Below are positions 23,320 to 34,994 of a stretch of DNA of 64,000 nucleotides, piece by piece. The number at the start of each line of letters is the position of its first letter. Within the stretch, counting starts at the first letter, position 1. Under the pieces are notes generated by a model that was not told the DNA's origin, searched no databases, and was given only the letters and a program-made list of their open reading frames with translations. This DNA is from Meandrina meandrites (taxonomy: Eukaryota; Cnidaria; Anthozoa; Scleractinia; Meandrinidae). Location of the stretch: positions 25,903,993 to 25,967,992 of the forward strand of contig OY855908.1 of assembly GCA_963693305.1 (NCBI GenBank), written 5' to 3'. The position numbers were made by a program, and so were the translations under genes.

Positions 23320-23916
23320 CCCTATTCAGACCGGGGGGGGGGGGGGGGGGGGAAGTGCCCGCGCTGACTTTGAACGTTTAAAACTTTTTCCAGATTCAAC
23401 CAAACGCTGCCAAACTTTACAAGTTTTTCTAAAATTTATCTGGGAATAAATTGGTAGGATAGGTTATTGTGTCTGGAACTTGACGTTACCATGGCAACGT
23501 CATTTTGACAGGCATGTTTTTTTAAATTTGTAATTTTTGTGTTTCCATTAAAAAGAATTAACTTTAATTCAACTATTTTCACCGCTTTTAGGTTTTTTTG
23601 CACTGTTTTATAGATTTTGAGTACTTTTCAGTAATTTTAGGCGGTTTTCTGATGTTTTGGAAAAATTTTGAAATCCAAGATGGCGGATCCAAGATGGCGG
23701 CTGTTTTGACATCATGATGTAATTGTCACGTGATGTGACGTCATCAACGCACGTGACGTATATAAAAAGATAGATTTTTGGACATACTATAAATTATATC
23801 CTGTAAGTTTTATTGCGATTGCTTAAATATTCTGGAAGTTACGGAGGGGGGCGGAATCCGCCCCCCCCCCCCCCCCCCGGTCTGAAAAGATCCGAAAAAG
23901 CCCGGTATGAATAGGG
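23320..23916. mobile_element. piggyBac-like MITE, TTAA target, subterminal poly-G/poly-C
   Basis: TTAA (23316-23319 and 23917-23920) flanks the ends CCCTATTCAGACC and, inverted, CCCTATTCATACC. CCC termini with TTAA duplication fit piggyBac-type elements. A run of about 19 G lies just inside the left end. A run of about 17 C lies about 40 bp inside the right end, next to a second inverted CAGACC. There is no coding sequence. An inverted, partly eroded copy without the poly-G/C lies at 42925-43450. Confidence 0.82.
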
Positions 23917-23959
23917 TTAATAAACCGCAACGTCAAACTGAGAGTAGCGTTACATGTAG

Positions 23960-24323
23960 GTCTGCCAACTATCTGTCAACGGCCTTTTGTTTACATCTGA
24001 TCGACTGAAGGAATGAAGAAAGGATGGCTTCAAATCGCCACTTAATCCGTAACTCCCGCTTTGCATACGCAAAAACAGTCGTAAAAATCACAGGATGAGG
24101 GATTTTTTTAAGCATACGTGACAGCCTTCTGTTGGCCATCTTGATGTCGTGTGGCGTGAAACTCCGAAATTCAAAATGGTGTATCATACAGACGGCGGCT
24201 GCTATCGAGCTAAAACCCTTCAACAAGATATATATTAACGATGTCTAATAGCCAGTGAAGGATAAAAACTCAGGGGTCTTGCGATTCTGGATAATAGAAT
24301 TTTGTTGACGTTACGTGAAAACC
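23960..24323 (-). mobile_element. GGTTTTCAC-type MITE fragment
   Basis: Inverted relative to the copy at 51146. It shares TCTAATAGCCAGTGAAGGAT, AGGGGTCTTGCGATTCTGGA and the terminus ACGTGAAAACCAA. The other terminus is missing. Confidence 0.65.
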
Positions 24324-24911
24324 AACTATATTCGTTATAGTGAACATTGCATTTGAAGGGGAACAAAAGCTGTCTTAATCCAGATCGTAAAATTCTTTTA
24401 AACAGGCTGTTACACCCTTTTTTTTTTTTAAAAAAAAAAAAGAACGTCTAATTTAGGGGCCGCAGAGCGGAGCCTCATAGGGGCCGCAGAACGGAGCCTC
24501 ATAACTGTCATGCGAGTTAAGAAATTAGGAAAACCATGCATTTGAATTTTCATGATCATCGTGGTTAGCGGCATGGCTCGCGGGCGCGTGTGCTCTACTT
24601 ATGTACGCGAGTGCGAACGAAGTCGCCCAACATTAACCAACATTGCAGCCATACTCCAGAAAAGGCTTGACCTAGGCATCTGACATGTTTGATATTGAAC
24701 ATCCACCTTTAGTTGAAAGTTACCTATTGTACTTTTTATTGATATTTCATTTCGCCTAAACGAATCGATTGCGCAAAAAGGTAAGCTGGATGAAAACAAG
24801 CGAAGAAAGTGAGCAGAAGAATAGTTCTTCGTTATTATTTTTCACTCTATCACGGCTAAAGTTTTTTTTTCATACTTCAGAGATTTTTATCAAAAAAACT
24901 GATCTGGGCAT
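24324..24911. other. No gene recognised; small tandem repeat
   Basis: It contains two tandem copies of GGGGCCGCAGAGCGGAGCC-like sequence near 24456-24502 and a T10/A11 foldback at about 24420. No exon is supported. Confidence 0.4.
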
Positions 24912-27900
24912 TAGTCCGGGGCCATGTGTAATTCCGTGGGCATTTCATGAACATTTTAGTTTCTTTGCAGAAATCTATAGTTTAATAGGTGGTTAATAGC
25001 AAAAAAGTTGTCTGCAATTTTTTCGAAGTCATTTTAGCCTAATTTATGCAAATTAAATTTTTGGACCACAAAATCACAGGATACCCAAGTCTGATATTGT
25101 CATACGTACCCGAAAATGCTTCCATAAAGTACGAACCTTTGCATTCATGTACTCTTTAGTCAGTTCTATTAAAGGCAGTGCTTATTGGGGATGTAAAGCC
25201 ACGGTAATTCGTTTTCCGCATTTTAGAGTTCTGGCTCAAATTACTGAGTGTCATTTCCTGTACAAATCTAATGTATCAGTAAGAATGTTTACAAAGCATA
25301 GGTGATTTTGCATAGTGAAGCATTTACTTGTTTCTTTTAATGTCCAAAGTTACTTAACTGTCATGGTCTGAGTTCCAAACTAGCGGATGGGCCTAGATAT
25401 ACAGGTCCTCTTCGTCATTCATATCTCTTGTAACATGCTCAACTGCATCAGTTTTCCTTTTCCTGTTCGTACATTTCATTGCATCTGAGGTTGTGCTTCT
25501 TGCACGTACAGCTCATTGTGTTGCAGGTTCCTTTGCATCCACACTTGATCAGCTGCAGTACGGCCTTGGGTGCAGGTGGCAGTGTGGTTGTAACAGGCTG
25601 CAGTCTGCCCCCATCTTGTTTCCAGCCGTGTAATGTCGGGCTAGGAAGGCTGGGATTGGGGTGTCGCAAGACTTCCATACCAATACAACGAGATTAGCAC
25701 GCCTTACCATCTGTTGTAGGGCTGCTTCAGTAAGGGGTAGCTGTTCATCTAGGTATTGGGTTCTTAGCTGTGTCGATGGGATGTACAACTGGCAGACAAA
25801 GCACTCTAGCTTCATGTATACATCATCTGAGATGGTGCCGCTGCTTCCCAGCCTACAGAATGCATCCAGTATTGGCCTTTCGGCTTTTTTTTAGTGTATT
25901 CCAACACGACACTTTGCTTTTTCCATAGATACTGCTTGTCTGATCACATCCTGAAAAAGCGTGAAAGCCAGGTTAAGCCTTCACAAGGTCTTTTCCGACC
26001 GTCTCGTAGAGTGGACCAAATGGAATACTCCTACGTTTTCCTCCTGTTCCAGCAATCACTCTAGTATCTGGACAAAGTCTCCTGTAAATCCATAGCGTCA
26101 CAACGAGTACATCTGTATCTGGACTCTGAATGATTATGGACCTTGCTCCTCTCTGTGTGGCATCTACAGCATGTAGGACTGCGGATATCAGCTTCTTCTT
26201 GCTCACGTCTTTAGGCTGTTAGAAGCCATACTGTCACCTTTAGAGGGTACTACATACGTCGTTTGTGAGTCTTTGTTGCACTCGATGAGTTGTGCAGCAA
26301 GGAAGATAGCAAATGCCTCCTTATTCTGGTTACAGCTCAAAAGAGCTTTCATCGTGCTCTTGTCAATAAAAGCATCGCCAGTAATCTTATATACCACTGC
26401 CCTGTTCGTGCCCTGTCGTTTCTGGCGCGATTCTTCAGTTGGGGATATCGTAACGGTAACTGAATACGACACAAACCTCGGTGGCACCGTTTGACTTGGG
26501 ATAGACGACTTCTACGAAATGGCTTACCAGATTACGCCCATTTCTCACCCACGATCATTCCCATTGACTGGACGACTGCCATGGCATCAATGATGACAAC
26601 TCGCCTGCTGGGTGGATCTGCCGAATGAGGTTGTACTATAGGCGTCTTTGGTTGCTGTTGGGGTAGAAGGCCCTCTAGGACGTTCTTTGCAATGCAATAT
26701 CGCAAACTGCCATCAAAGGAGAAGAGTACTCTTGGACACTCGGCTAGCTCAAACGTGCTGATGGTCTCCGTTACGTCGAGATCAGGCCTTGAGAGAATGA
26801 CGACTAAGAAACGTGCGAAGAGAGCTTTGTCATCCTTTCAGGCTGCGACGCCACTAGTTGTCCTGCTCGTCATTAATTGTTTGCCAAGCAGACTTCCATT
26901 ACTTTAGATTTACCTTTTCCATGGGGCTCAAAATCCTTATATTGGCCTCGACGACTGTCTCTTGGAGAAATGTGTCAAACAACGCCTGACCGAACTCATC
27001 TCGCGTTGGCACTCCCTCCTTGATGTCATCTGGCATGACGGCGTTCACAAGATGATGATGTTCACAGGATGACTGTCCGCTGTCGCGAAAATATCCCTCG
27101 CTTTCAGCACATCCTTCAGCTTCTCTACATTCTCGTTATAGTGATTTATTGCCGCATCGCTTAAATCATGATGGTGCGATAATGAAGCTATTTGTACTTC
27201 TATCATGTCCTCAGGTTGCACCGCAAGGAACCACTGTGCCATGGCTGCTAGTTGCTGCGTTAGACCTTTCAGTCCTCCCCAAATCTTCATCACCTTGTTG
27301 ACGTGTTCTATAGCGTGGTCAGGACCAATTTCGCAGAACGAGATCTCATTCAAAAGTGCATAAATTCGTGGTGAATATCGGGATCATCGATCCCTAACCT
27401 GTGGATCTGCGCTACTAGATATAGTGGCACAATACGCGAATAGTTCAGACTGTCATAGGCAAAGAAATACTCTGCCAACGCCTTTAGGGACTCAAGGAAG
27501 AGATTCCAGTCTCCCTCTCTTGATGCGCGTATGAACGTTAGGATACACTTCACAAATTTCATGTAGTCCCGTGAAAACTTGAATAGCGGACACTGAGACT
27601 CAAATTGCTCAAGTTTCTCCTGAAGGCCTTCGATTTCCATTGCGGTTGGAAGGTCTTTGTGTTTCGTCCCAAGCTCACTGTATCGACCTTCTTGGCAGAT
27701 GGTGTTCATCGCAAAGGAAGCTTGTTTTACATATGGGTATTCGTCGGCATTACATTTAGCACTTTCGCTCTTCTAAAACGCTTCCATATGCAAATCACTC
27801 AAAGCAGAGTGCGTTATGCTGTGCACTGTGAGAGCACGCTTTATATGATTCCCCTCAACACTCTGTTGCGTACAGCCCCGCCTCTATTCATCCCGCGTCA

Positions 27901-28510
27901 AAGCCACGGTCCTCGATTGATGCCCCAAGGGCGCGCAAAGAGGTCATTACCTTATGCATTTCGCGTTCTACACCACAGGAAGACCGTCAAAATGCACGCC
28001 TTTTCTATTTGAATTATGGATTATAATTATAACAGGATTATAACCATTTACTATCTGGAGTAAAACGATCGGCTAAAAAAAGAAACCTCTAAAAAGCTCA
28101 AAATCTAGAATAGTAAATTCAAAGGGGATTCATTAGAGATTTGTAGTAAATAACTGAAGTAAATAACAAGCATTTCTGAAATAAAACCACGTGTTAATTA
28201 TTTTCCTTTTAATTTTCGTTCTATTCCTTCAAGCTTTGATACAGTGGAAATGTGTTTTAACTGCATTTTTATATGTATTTTATCTAATTCAACAAGTCCC
28301 GAATTAAAGTGAAAGCATTTTTTGTCATTCTTCATTTTGTATAGTGACGTCATGTCTAATTTGCATAAAACAGGTCTAAATGGCTTTGAAAAAATTGCAA
28401 ACAACTTTTTTTCGATTCAGCATCATTTAAACTATAAGTTTCTGCAAAGAAACTAAAATGTTCATGTAATGCCCACGGGACCGATTTTTCTGACACATGG
28501 CCCCGGACTA
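24912..28510 (-). mobile_element. Academ-like DNA transposon, 3.6 kb, TIRs and CAT duplication
   Basis: The ends read TAGTCCGGGGCCATGTGT at 24912 and the reverse complement ending at 28510. Inverted similarity runs for about 160 bp, including CATGAACATTTTAGTTTCTT. Each end is flanked by CAT (24909-24911 and 28511-28513), a 3-bp duplication. Between them lies a decayed minus-strand gene with an XPG-like nuclease and a Cys-rich cluster. From general knowledge, Academ elements are described as having 3-4-bp duplications, an XPG nuclease and a Cys8 zinc finger. The combination fits, but the superfamily name is inference. The N-terminal half of the protein is missing, so this is an internally deleted, inactive copy. 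Confidence 0.75.
25448..27709 (-). pseudogene. Academ-like transposase, C-terminal half, several frame breaks
   Basis: In coding order on the minus strand: an N-terminal stretch at 27709-27350; a frameshift into DHAIEHVNKVMKIWGG (27353-27045); VNAVMPDDIKEG onward to about 26900; VVIIDAMAVVQSMG near 26600; a region to 26203; EEADIR near 26190; HAVDAT and SPDTDVLVVTLW near 26110-26160; then PGFHAFSGCD near 25955, preceded by an in-frame stop. After this come LECFVCQLY, PSLPSPTLHGWK and the cluster KCGCKGTCNTMSCTCKKHNL. The three Asp/Glu motifs (IIDAM, EEAD, SPDTD) are spaced as in PIN/FEN/XPG-type nucleases. Seven of eight expected cysteines remain; the last site reads Tyr (NEMY). At least four frame changes and two stops make it non-functional. 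The family is abundant in marine invertebrate genomes. Confidence 0.75.
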
Positions 28511-28514
28511 CATT

Positions 28515-30400
28515 TCATTGCATTTCAACTTAAACGAAACGATTTTAATAGGCGGCAAAATCTTTGGTACGCTGTTCGCTATATATGTAAATCTGAATGA
28601 AAGACGCGAGGAAAGCTGCTGGAGAACATGGATCTTCGTGAGTATTTTGCGTTCTATTTACTCATCTACAGCAAGGAAACCTATGCCAAATGATTTAGGA
28701 CAACCTCTTAACGGGAAGATCCGAAATAAATGGTGACTTGAACATAACATATCGGACTACAAGTCAAAAAGAGCGACAGTTGATGTCTACGGATTGACCT
28801 GCTCACTTGCGGCTGAGAAAGCTGAAAATTTTAAAACTGAGTTGAAACAAAGGTGAACTCAGAGCCGATCAAGTTCACTGGATTGAAGGATAAAATGGAA
28901 ATAAATAAATTGGTCTTCGCTGATAATTCATATAATATTTTATTATTGAAAATGTCGGTGTTGTTGGAGTAATCTTACAACGAAACTGCCGTGTTCGTCT
29001 CGGATAATGAGGCCTCCCGAAATGTATGTACTAAGCATAAGTCTAATTTTCTTGTGTGAATCTGTTTATACTATACTTCATTTATGAGCCAATTTGAAGT
29101 TATCGGTTTTCAGATCTTCCCGTATAAAATATTTATAATTCAATTAATGCTGCTTTCAATTCTGTTCATGTTTGTATATTTTATACAGACATTGTTTACT
29201 AAATATTTCGTTTAGACCAATTGTTTTTTGTTTAGTTAGTGGAGTTAACTGTGATGTTTATTATTGGATTCTCAAAACAATATTAAATTATAATAAGCTT
29301 CACGGATCGAAATCACGATTTCGCTTTGTAAATTACAAACTACATGTAGAGAAAAATCCTGCAAACAAAAGTGCGAGTAAAACTACTCAGCGATTCTGCA
29401 TACCAAACTATATTTAAGCGATCCATGATCCAACCCCTTGTATGCGTAAACCAATACGATTTCATTGCCAGTTACCTGTGCTTGGCTGAGTGAGTTCAGA
29501 CTTTACCAAGCGCATATTTGCTTACCAGAAATGAAGAAAATAGAATCAGTTCTCTGCATAAAATTCTCTAACTAGAGGTATTTAGCAACGCGTACGATAA
29601 CACAAAATTAGTTAATCATGAAACCAATCCGAAACGAAAAGAAGACGGTTCAAAACAACATTGTATTAAAAAGCTTATTCTAAGTTAGCGTGCACTACTT
29701 CCCAAATCACAAACTGACACAATTCTTTCACAAAATCTGCTTTAAAATGACTTACATAACCGGCACCATCAATTTGCAGAGTTTGTTTTGCCGCCGTGAT
29801 TTTCTCAGTTTGCCGTGGCGTGTTTTTGTTAACTGTGTGGTTGGCAGCGAGCTCACTTTGGTTTTCTGTATTTTGCTTTTATCTCGAGTTGATTATTTTT
29901 CCCTTACTGTTTTGTACTGAATCAAAACAAGGTCAAGGTCCTTTTAACATTGAATAACTGATAGAGGTGTATTAATTAGTGTACAGTAAACATTGTGGAA
30001 AGTCTTACTAAGATTTCACGGTTGCGCGCGCCTACGTGCGCGACGTGAGGAACCCAATAAGGTGCACTCGTCAATTTCAATTTAAGAACCTGTTACAGGT
30101 ATTAAAAAGCCAGAAGGTTTAACCTCGAAATATCGCTTTAGTCAACAAAACCATGCGAGATTTTTTAAGATATTAAGTTTAACCATGCATGAGCGATTAA
30201 AAATTATTTTCTTTTATATACCTTTAGCAAACAGTCCCAAGAAAATATGCACGCTGATTGGTTAAAAACCGTGTTTCTATAACTCGATAGCAACACAGAA
30301 CTAGCACGAGCTGTTGACGTGATGATGGCACGAGCAAAGAGAATTTACATTTTGATAGTCAAAGTTAACAAGTTGTTTATATTTTTTTTTCGTTGCGGTG
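28515..30400. other. No gene recognised
   Basis: About 1.9 kb of AT-rich sequence. Open frames are short, and no conserved motif, RNA or element end is supported. Confidence 0.4.
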
Positions 30401-30408
30401 TTTTCTAA

Positions 30409-30425
30409 AAGAAATAGAAAACATG

Positions 30426-30464
<39 letters not shown>

Positions 30465-30568
30465 AGTTTGGGAGAACTCGAAAAAGCTGTGGAAACACTC
30501 GCCTATCGGCTCGTGTTCCCACAGCATTCGTCGTTCTCCCAAACACGGTACATGTTTTCTATTTCTTA
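30409..30568. repeat. Foldback element, CTCG-apex type
   Basis: GAAATAGAAAACATGT at the left and its reverse complement at the right enclose further pairing. Inner arms TGGGAGAAC and AAAGCTGTGGAAACACTCG fold around the apex CCTATCGG. The left arm carries an extra 29-bp mini-hairpin. Non-coding. Confidence 0.75.
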
Positions 30569-31136
30569 AATATGGGCTACCGTATAAGCTTAGAAATAGT
30601 GTGGCTACTTATTTGGTAACACTGCAATTAGCACAAAAAAAATAAATGGCAGCTCCGCTTTTAGGTCTGCCTAAATCTATATATTGTATGCATTTATTTA
30701 AAGAGTATGCCTGAACTGCGACGGCAAACGAAATATTCATGAGAAATATATTTATAAACGTTCTTTGTATCAGTAATTACACCTTGTGTGTTCTCACTTT
30801 CGACAGCTTTGTGTTCCGTGCGCTGGAACGTAGCGAATCATCATAATAAGATTTACAGCTTGGAATATAGCTCACGTTGCTGTAAACATAGACTCGGAAG
30901 GTCTTCGGAAGCGGCAAAACCTGTAATTTTGTGTCCTAGTTTTCTAGTTGATTTGCAAGAAACATAAACTTGCGGTACTCTATTGTGTTCTGGTCAAAGC
31001 GATATTTTAAAATCCTTTTTCAAAAAGAAGAAAGCACGTTTTGAAGTTTAGATTTCGCATTTTTACCCTTTTAAGAGTCAACAAATTTTTAAATTCGCAA
31101 ATTTAGTTCTGATTTACCACCAGGTTATATAGTCGT
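30569..31136. other. No gene recognised
   Basis: AT-rich sequence without a supported feature. Confidence 0.4.
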
Positions 31137-31140
31137 TTAA

Positions 31141-31462
31141 GGTGGCTGGTAATGGTTTCCAGCACTTACACTTTGAAGGGATAGTACAACAAATTTTTAT
31201 CAGTTGTTGCCACAGTAATAAATGGTATCAAATAAATGCCCAATGATTGCTGAGTACGTTTCGGTTACTTTCTTGACCTCACTGGTTTCCATAGCAACAG
31301 TATAACCTGTTAAAACACCCTTAATTTTGGCTTTAAGTGCTTATAACTCAAACTGACGAGCCTGGTGACCCCCATTTTTATTATTGAACATTGACTAGCA
31401 TGTTAAGATACAACTTTCTGCAAAGTTAAAAAAAAAATCTACGGAGCGGTTTCGGAGCCACC
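31141..31462 (+). mobile_element. TTAA-flanked MITE with GGTGGCT ends, copy 1
   Basis: TTAA at 31137-31140 and 31463-31466 bounds the termini GGTGGCT and AGCCACC. The 322-bp interior has no coding potential. A second, inverted copy at 43470-43795 has the same structure and the same TTAA flanks, so the ends are certain. TTAA with GG termini would suit Kolobok or piggyBac relatives; undecided. Confidence 0.85.
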
Positions 31463-31510
31463 TTAACTTTTTGAAAATTTAAGCATCATGCGGGGTATTT
31501 ATTTTTCAAA

Positions 31511-31960
31511 ATGAGGCCACACATGGGTGAAACCACAAGTGCATACGTGGTGAAAGCAAAGGAATGTGGCTTTGGAGTTACATTCCACGAGAGAATTTTG
31601 GAGCACATAATTCAAACCATTGATTACAAGAAGATGATTGAGAAAGCCATTAGCAAGACGTGGGACCTAACACGATTTCTGACCGAAGCAAGCCAGACGG
31701 GAGGATATTGCGAGGCAAATGAAAGATATGGGAAGTGCGAATATTTCCAGTGAGAATGTTTCTCGTGTGCATTCCGATTTGCAATATCCCAAACAACAAA
31801 TCAGTGGATTTACCGAAACACAGCGACCTGGGAAAAAGCACAAATGTCAATTTTGTGGATTGTTTGGAGTCCATGAGAAAGGAAAAGATTGCACTGCCTA
31901 TGGTAAGAAATGCCATAAATGTTAAAAACTGAACCATTTATCCTCTGTATGCAAATCTGA
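31511..31960 (+). pseudogene. Gypsy-type gag remnant with zinc knuckle
   Basis: The first frame encodes a capsid-like helical region ending near SKTWDLTRFLTEA. A frameshift near 31700-31740 leads to the second frame with a zinc-binding stretch (CQFCGLFGVHEKGKDC) and then CHKC-x4-H-x4-C, a CCHC knuckle. A TAA at 31924 replaces one residue inside the knuckle. Gag packages element RNA. The frame change and stop make it inactive. Confidence 0.75.
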
Positions 31961-32001
31961 GAGTACTGGTAGCCACAAGTTCAGAAGACAGAAGCGAAGT
32001 A

Positions 32002-32592
32002 ATGGGAAAAGCAGTGGGAGAATTAAGAACACAACTAAAGATGCTGAATCCACGAGCTCGGATGATGATTTTTTTCGGTCAGGCAGTGGAACACTTAAAA
32101 CAGGCCAAGAAGATAAGAGTGATTGAAAAAAATGGTGATGATTATCGAACTGTTATGGTGAGATTAAATGATGTGGATGCATTGATGGAACCTGACAGTG
32201 GTGCGGATGTTAATATTATGGACGAACACCAGTTTAAGGCATTTAGCCACAGAACATATGACAATCAAACCTTGCAAACAGCAATGTCAAGTTGCGTACT
32301 CTCCAGCACAAACTCGAGGTGAAAGGAGAAATTTCAAACAGTGATTCGTAATGAGACGTGTGGGAAACCGACCAAATTTGTTTTAGTGTCTGGAAGGATC
32401 CAATCACCTCCACTGATTAGCAAGGAAACACAAATAGTATTAGGAATGCTGAAGATTCAACCAGATGGCAGCTCCGCTGAACGCAATGATATGGCCATAT
32501 TAGAGGAGAGACATAATGCTAACACTGTTAAACAGGCAGAAGGTGAACAGGATATGAAAGATTTAATCACCAAGTATAGCCATTTATTTTAA
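32002..32592 (+). pseudogene. Gypsy-type aspartic protease region, broken
   Basis: The frame ending at 32322 contains the active-site motif DSGADVNIMDE of a retropepsin. A frameshift follows, and the next open stretch (32341-32592) encodes the linker toward the reverse transcriptase. The neighbours fit the order gag-protease-RT-RNase H-integrase. Confidence 0.72.
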
Positions 32593-32599
32593 GGTATTG

Positions 32600-33313
32600 G
32601 CAAGATAGAAGATAAGAAGAATTTTGGAGATATCCTAAGTCGATTCCATATGAAACCCAAAATAGTGCCGGTAGCACAGAAACCTAGGCAGGTACCCTAC
32701 TATCTTAAAGAGGCGCTGAAATAGTGGTTGGACTTAGGTATTCAAGAAGATATCTTCGAGAAAGTACCTGACGTTGAACCAGTTACCTGGTGCTCCCCTT
32801 TGGTGGTGCAACCGAAACCGAGGTTTGCACGGGTTGCAATCGGACCAGCCGGAACCACACATGATGAGAGCGAGTGTTGACTTACAAGTTCCGAACCAGT
32901 ACATGGAAAGGAGCCGGATCTCACAAGTACCAATAGTGGAAGTTTTCATTCACAAGTTCCATGATTGCACTATCTGGACAAAATTGGATCTCCGACAGCG
33001 GTACAACCAGCTAGAACTACAGCCAGAATCGACATCGGTCGCTACCTTCAGCACCCCCTGGGGTAATTTTAGACCCAAAAGGCTTGTATTTGGTGCAAAG
33101 GCATTGCAAGAAGTATTTGATGAGGCAATATACAGAATTTTCGGCGACGTTCCTCAATGTCTTAACCAGAGGGATGACCTGTTGATTGGAGCGAGCAACT
33201 GGAAGGAACACAATGAAACACTGGAGTCAGTATTTCAGAAAGCTGAAGATTATGGAATCACCTTCAACGAGCCTAAGTGCGCTATGGTTACCAATTTGGC
33301 CAGGGTGATTTAA
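32600..33313 (+). pseudogene. Gypsy-type reverse transcriptase, broken
   Basis: Before 32774 a frame with VPYYLKEALK is cut by a TAG at 32722-32724. The next part reads GEPVTWCSPLVVQPK-like sequence with a shift, then TKLDLRQRYNQLEL (catalytic block A), PWGNFRPKRLVFG (block B) and DDLLIG, which replaces the usual Y-x-DD box context (NQRDDLLIG). The DD pair is intact. The frame ends at 33313 and the connection domain continues in another frame. Confidence 0.8.
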
Positions 33314-34026
33314 GACCTACACTGGAGAAGGTACAGGCAATCCATAAGTGCAAACCCTCTCAATCGAAGGCAGAAGTAAGACGTTTCCTTGGTATAACTG
33401 GGTATCTATCCAAATTTATACCCCGATATGCTTCGCTTACGAAACCACAGAGAGAGATTACTCACAAGGGTGCTAAGTTTCACTGGGGAAGAGAGGAAGA
33501 TGATGCATTTGAAGAATTGAAAGCCAACATCTTCAACCCCAAGCTACCAATCATGGTGAGAGTCGAAGCTAGTTACAGTGAAGGCTTGTCAGCTGGCCTT
33601 TTTCAACAATCCACCAGGGGCTAGCAACCAGTGCATTTCGTACCCTGACAGATGTGGAAAAAGGTATAGCCAAACAGAGAAGGATGGCTTATGTTAAATG
33701 GGCCAAGGATCGATTTTCTATCTACCTGCTTGGGGCACCCAATTTTACAATTAAACCACTCCTGCCATTGTTTAATAAGGCCAACGGCGAAGCTCCCCCC
33801 CCCCCCCCCCCCCTCCCCCGAATCGAGAAATGGGTGATGAGCACATGCAGGATGTGGACTTTGAAATGAAATACGAGCCTGGTAAAGATGAGGTTGACCC
33901 TCTAGATTTTTTGTCAAGGCACCCATTACCAGTTGTTGGATACAATGACACTGAGAAGATTTTGAAGGCAAGCATTGAAACGGAGCATGCAGTGGTGCTA
34001 GACAGAATTAGAGAGGAAAGACATTA
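33300..34026 (+). pseudogene. Gypsy-type RNase H region, broken, with poly-C expansion
   Basis: EVRRFLGITGYLSKFIPRYA is the RT-RNase H tether. RVEASYSEGLSAGLFQQ is the start of RNase H, where the expected first catalytic Asp reads Glu. A stop and frame changes follow at 33620-33660. A run of about 17 C at 33796-33812 expands a two-proline site before RIEKWVM, so it grew inside former coding sequence. Two more frame changes lead to KYEPGKDEVDPLDFLSRHPL, the usual RNase H end. Confidence 0.75.
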
Positions 34027-34091
34027 GGATAGAGCTTTGTAGAAACTGAGCCAAAATATCAGGAAAGGTAATTGGGAGACCAGCAAGAAGG

Positions 34092-34646
34092 ATGCTGACC
34101 TGGCACCATTTTAGTCAATTAAGTTTGAAATTTACACAAGGTCTGATATTCAGAATGGAAAGGATCGTTTTACCAACGGAGTTAAAGCAGAAAGTCATCA
34201 AATCAGCTCACAAGCTGGGATATCTGGGAACAACCAAGACGAAACAGATGCTTAGGGCTAATTATTGGTTTCCTTGCATGAATGCGATGATTGACCAAAT
34301 GATAGGTCATTGTTTTGACTGTCAAGTTACTACCAAAGATCGCAGACAAGAAGCTATCAAATCATCAGTGATCCCAAAGGAACCTTGGGAAGAGATTTCA
34401 ATCGATTTCGGGGGACCTTACCCAGACGGTCATGACAACTTGATAGCAATTGATCAAAGAACCCGATACCCGGAAGTGGAATTTGTGTACTCAACAGCAG
34501 TGAACCCGACTAAAGAAAAGTTGAAGGAAATGTTTGCTCATCATGGTGTACCCAAACGAGTGCAGTCTGACATTGGTCCGCCATTTAATTCGAAAGAGCT
34601 TGCAACCTTTGGAAAAGAAGAGGGTTTCGATCGTCAGCGTGTGTGA
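34092..34646 (+). pseudogene. Gypsy-type integrase, truncated
   Basis: The frame encodes a zinc-binding N-terminal domain (HKLGYLGTTKTKQML, then HCFDCQ), where the second His of the usual GHLG reads Tyr. The catalytic core follows with ISIDFGGPYPDG and VQSDIGPPFNS, the two Asp of the D,D-35-E triad. The frame ends before the Glu. No long terminal repeats were recognised on either side of the element, so it appears truncated at both ends. Confidence 0.8.
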
Positions 34647-34649
34647 CTT

Positions 34650-34994
34650 ACACCGACTTACACGAAGTAATTGTTAGATGATATATCTGGTGTGATCTTA
34701 CATGAATTATGTGTAGAATTAAACCATGTGCTTTTGGAGTGTACACATCGAGCTCGAGTGAATTTGGAGTGTTACAGTATCAAAACAGCATTGTTCGCCG
34801 AATGTGGTGTATCAAGTTGCTCTTGACATGCTTGCGCGGCCTGCTCCCCGTGATTTGGTCCCGCGCACAATTTTTTTTAAGTATTCAGTTGACTACTGTA
34901 AGACCTCAGTTTTGCATTTTTATAGTGCTCTCAGCCTGGGGTATGTTCTTAGTATGTTCTTAAATTTGGGGTAAATCTCAGCTTCAACGTTCTT
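34650..34994. other. No gene recognised
   Basis: It follows the truncated integrase. No LTR, polypurine tract or exon is supported. Confidence 0.4.

Noticed and set aside
31511..34646. Complete Gypsy element with LTRs
   Set aside because: No direct repeat was found flanking the coding remnants; integrase and gag ends are truncated.
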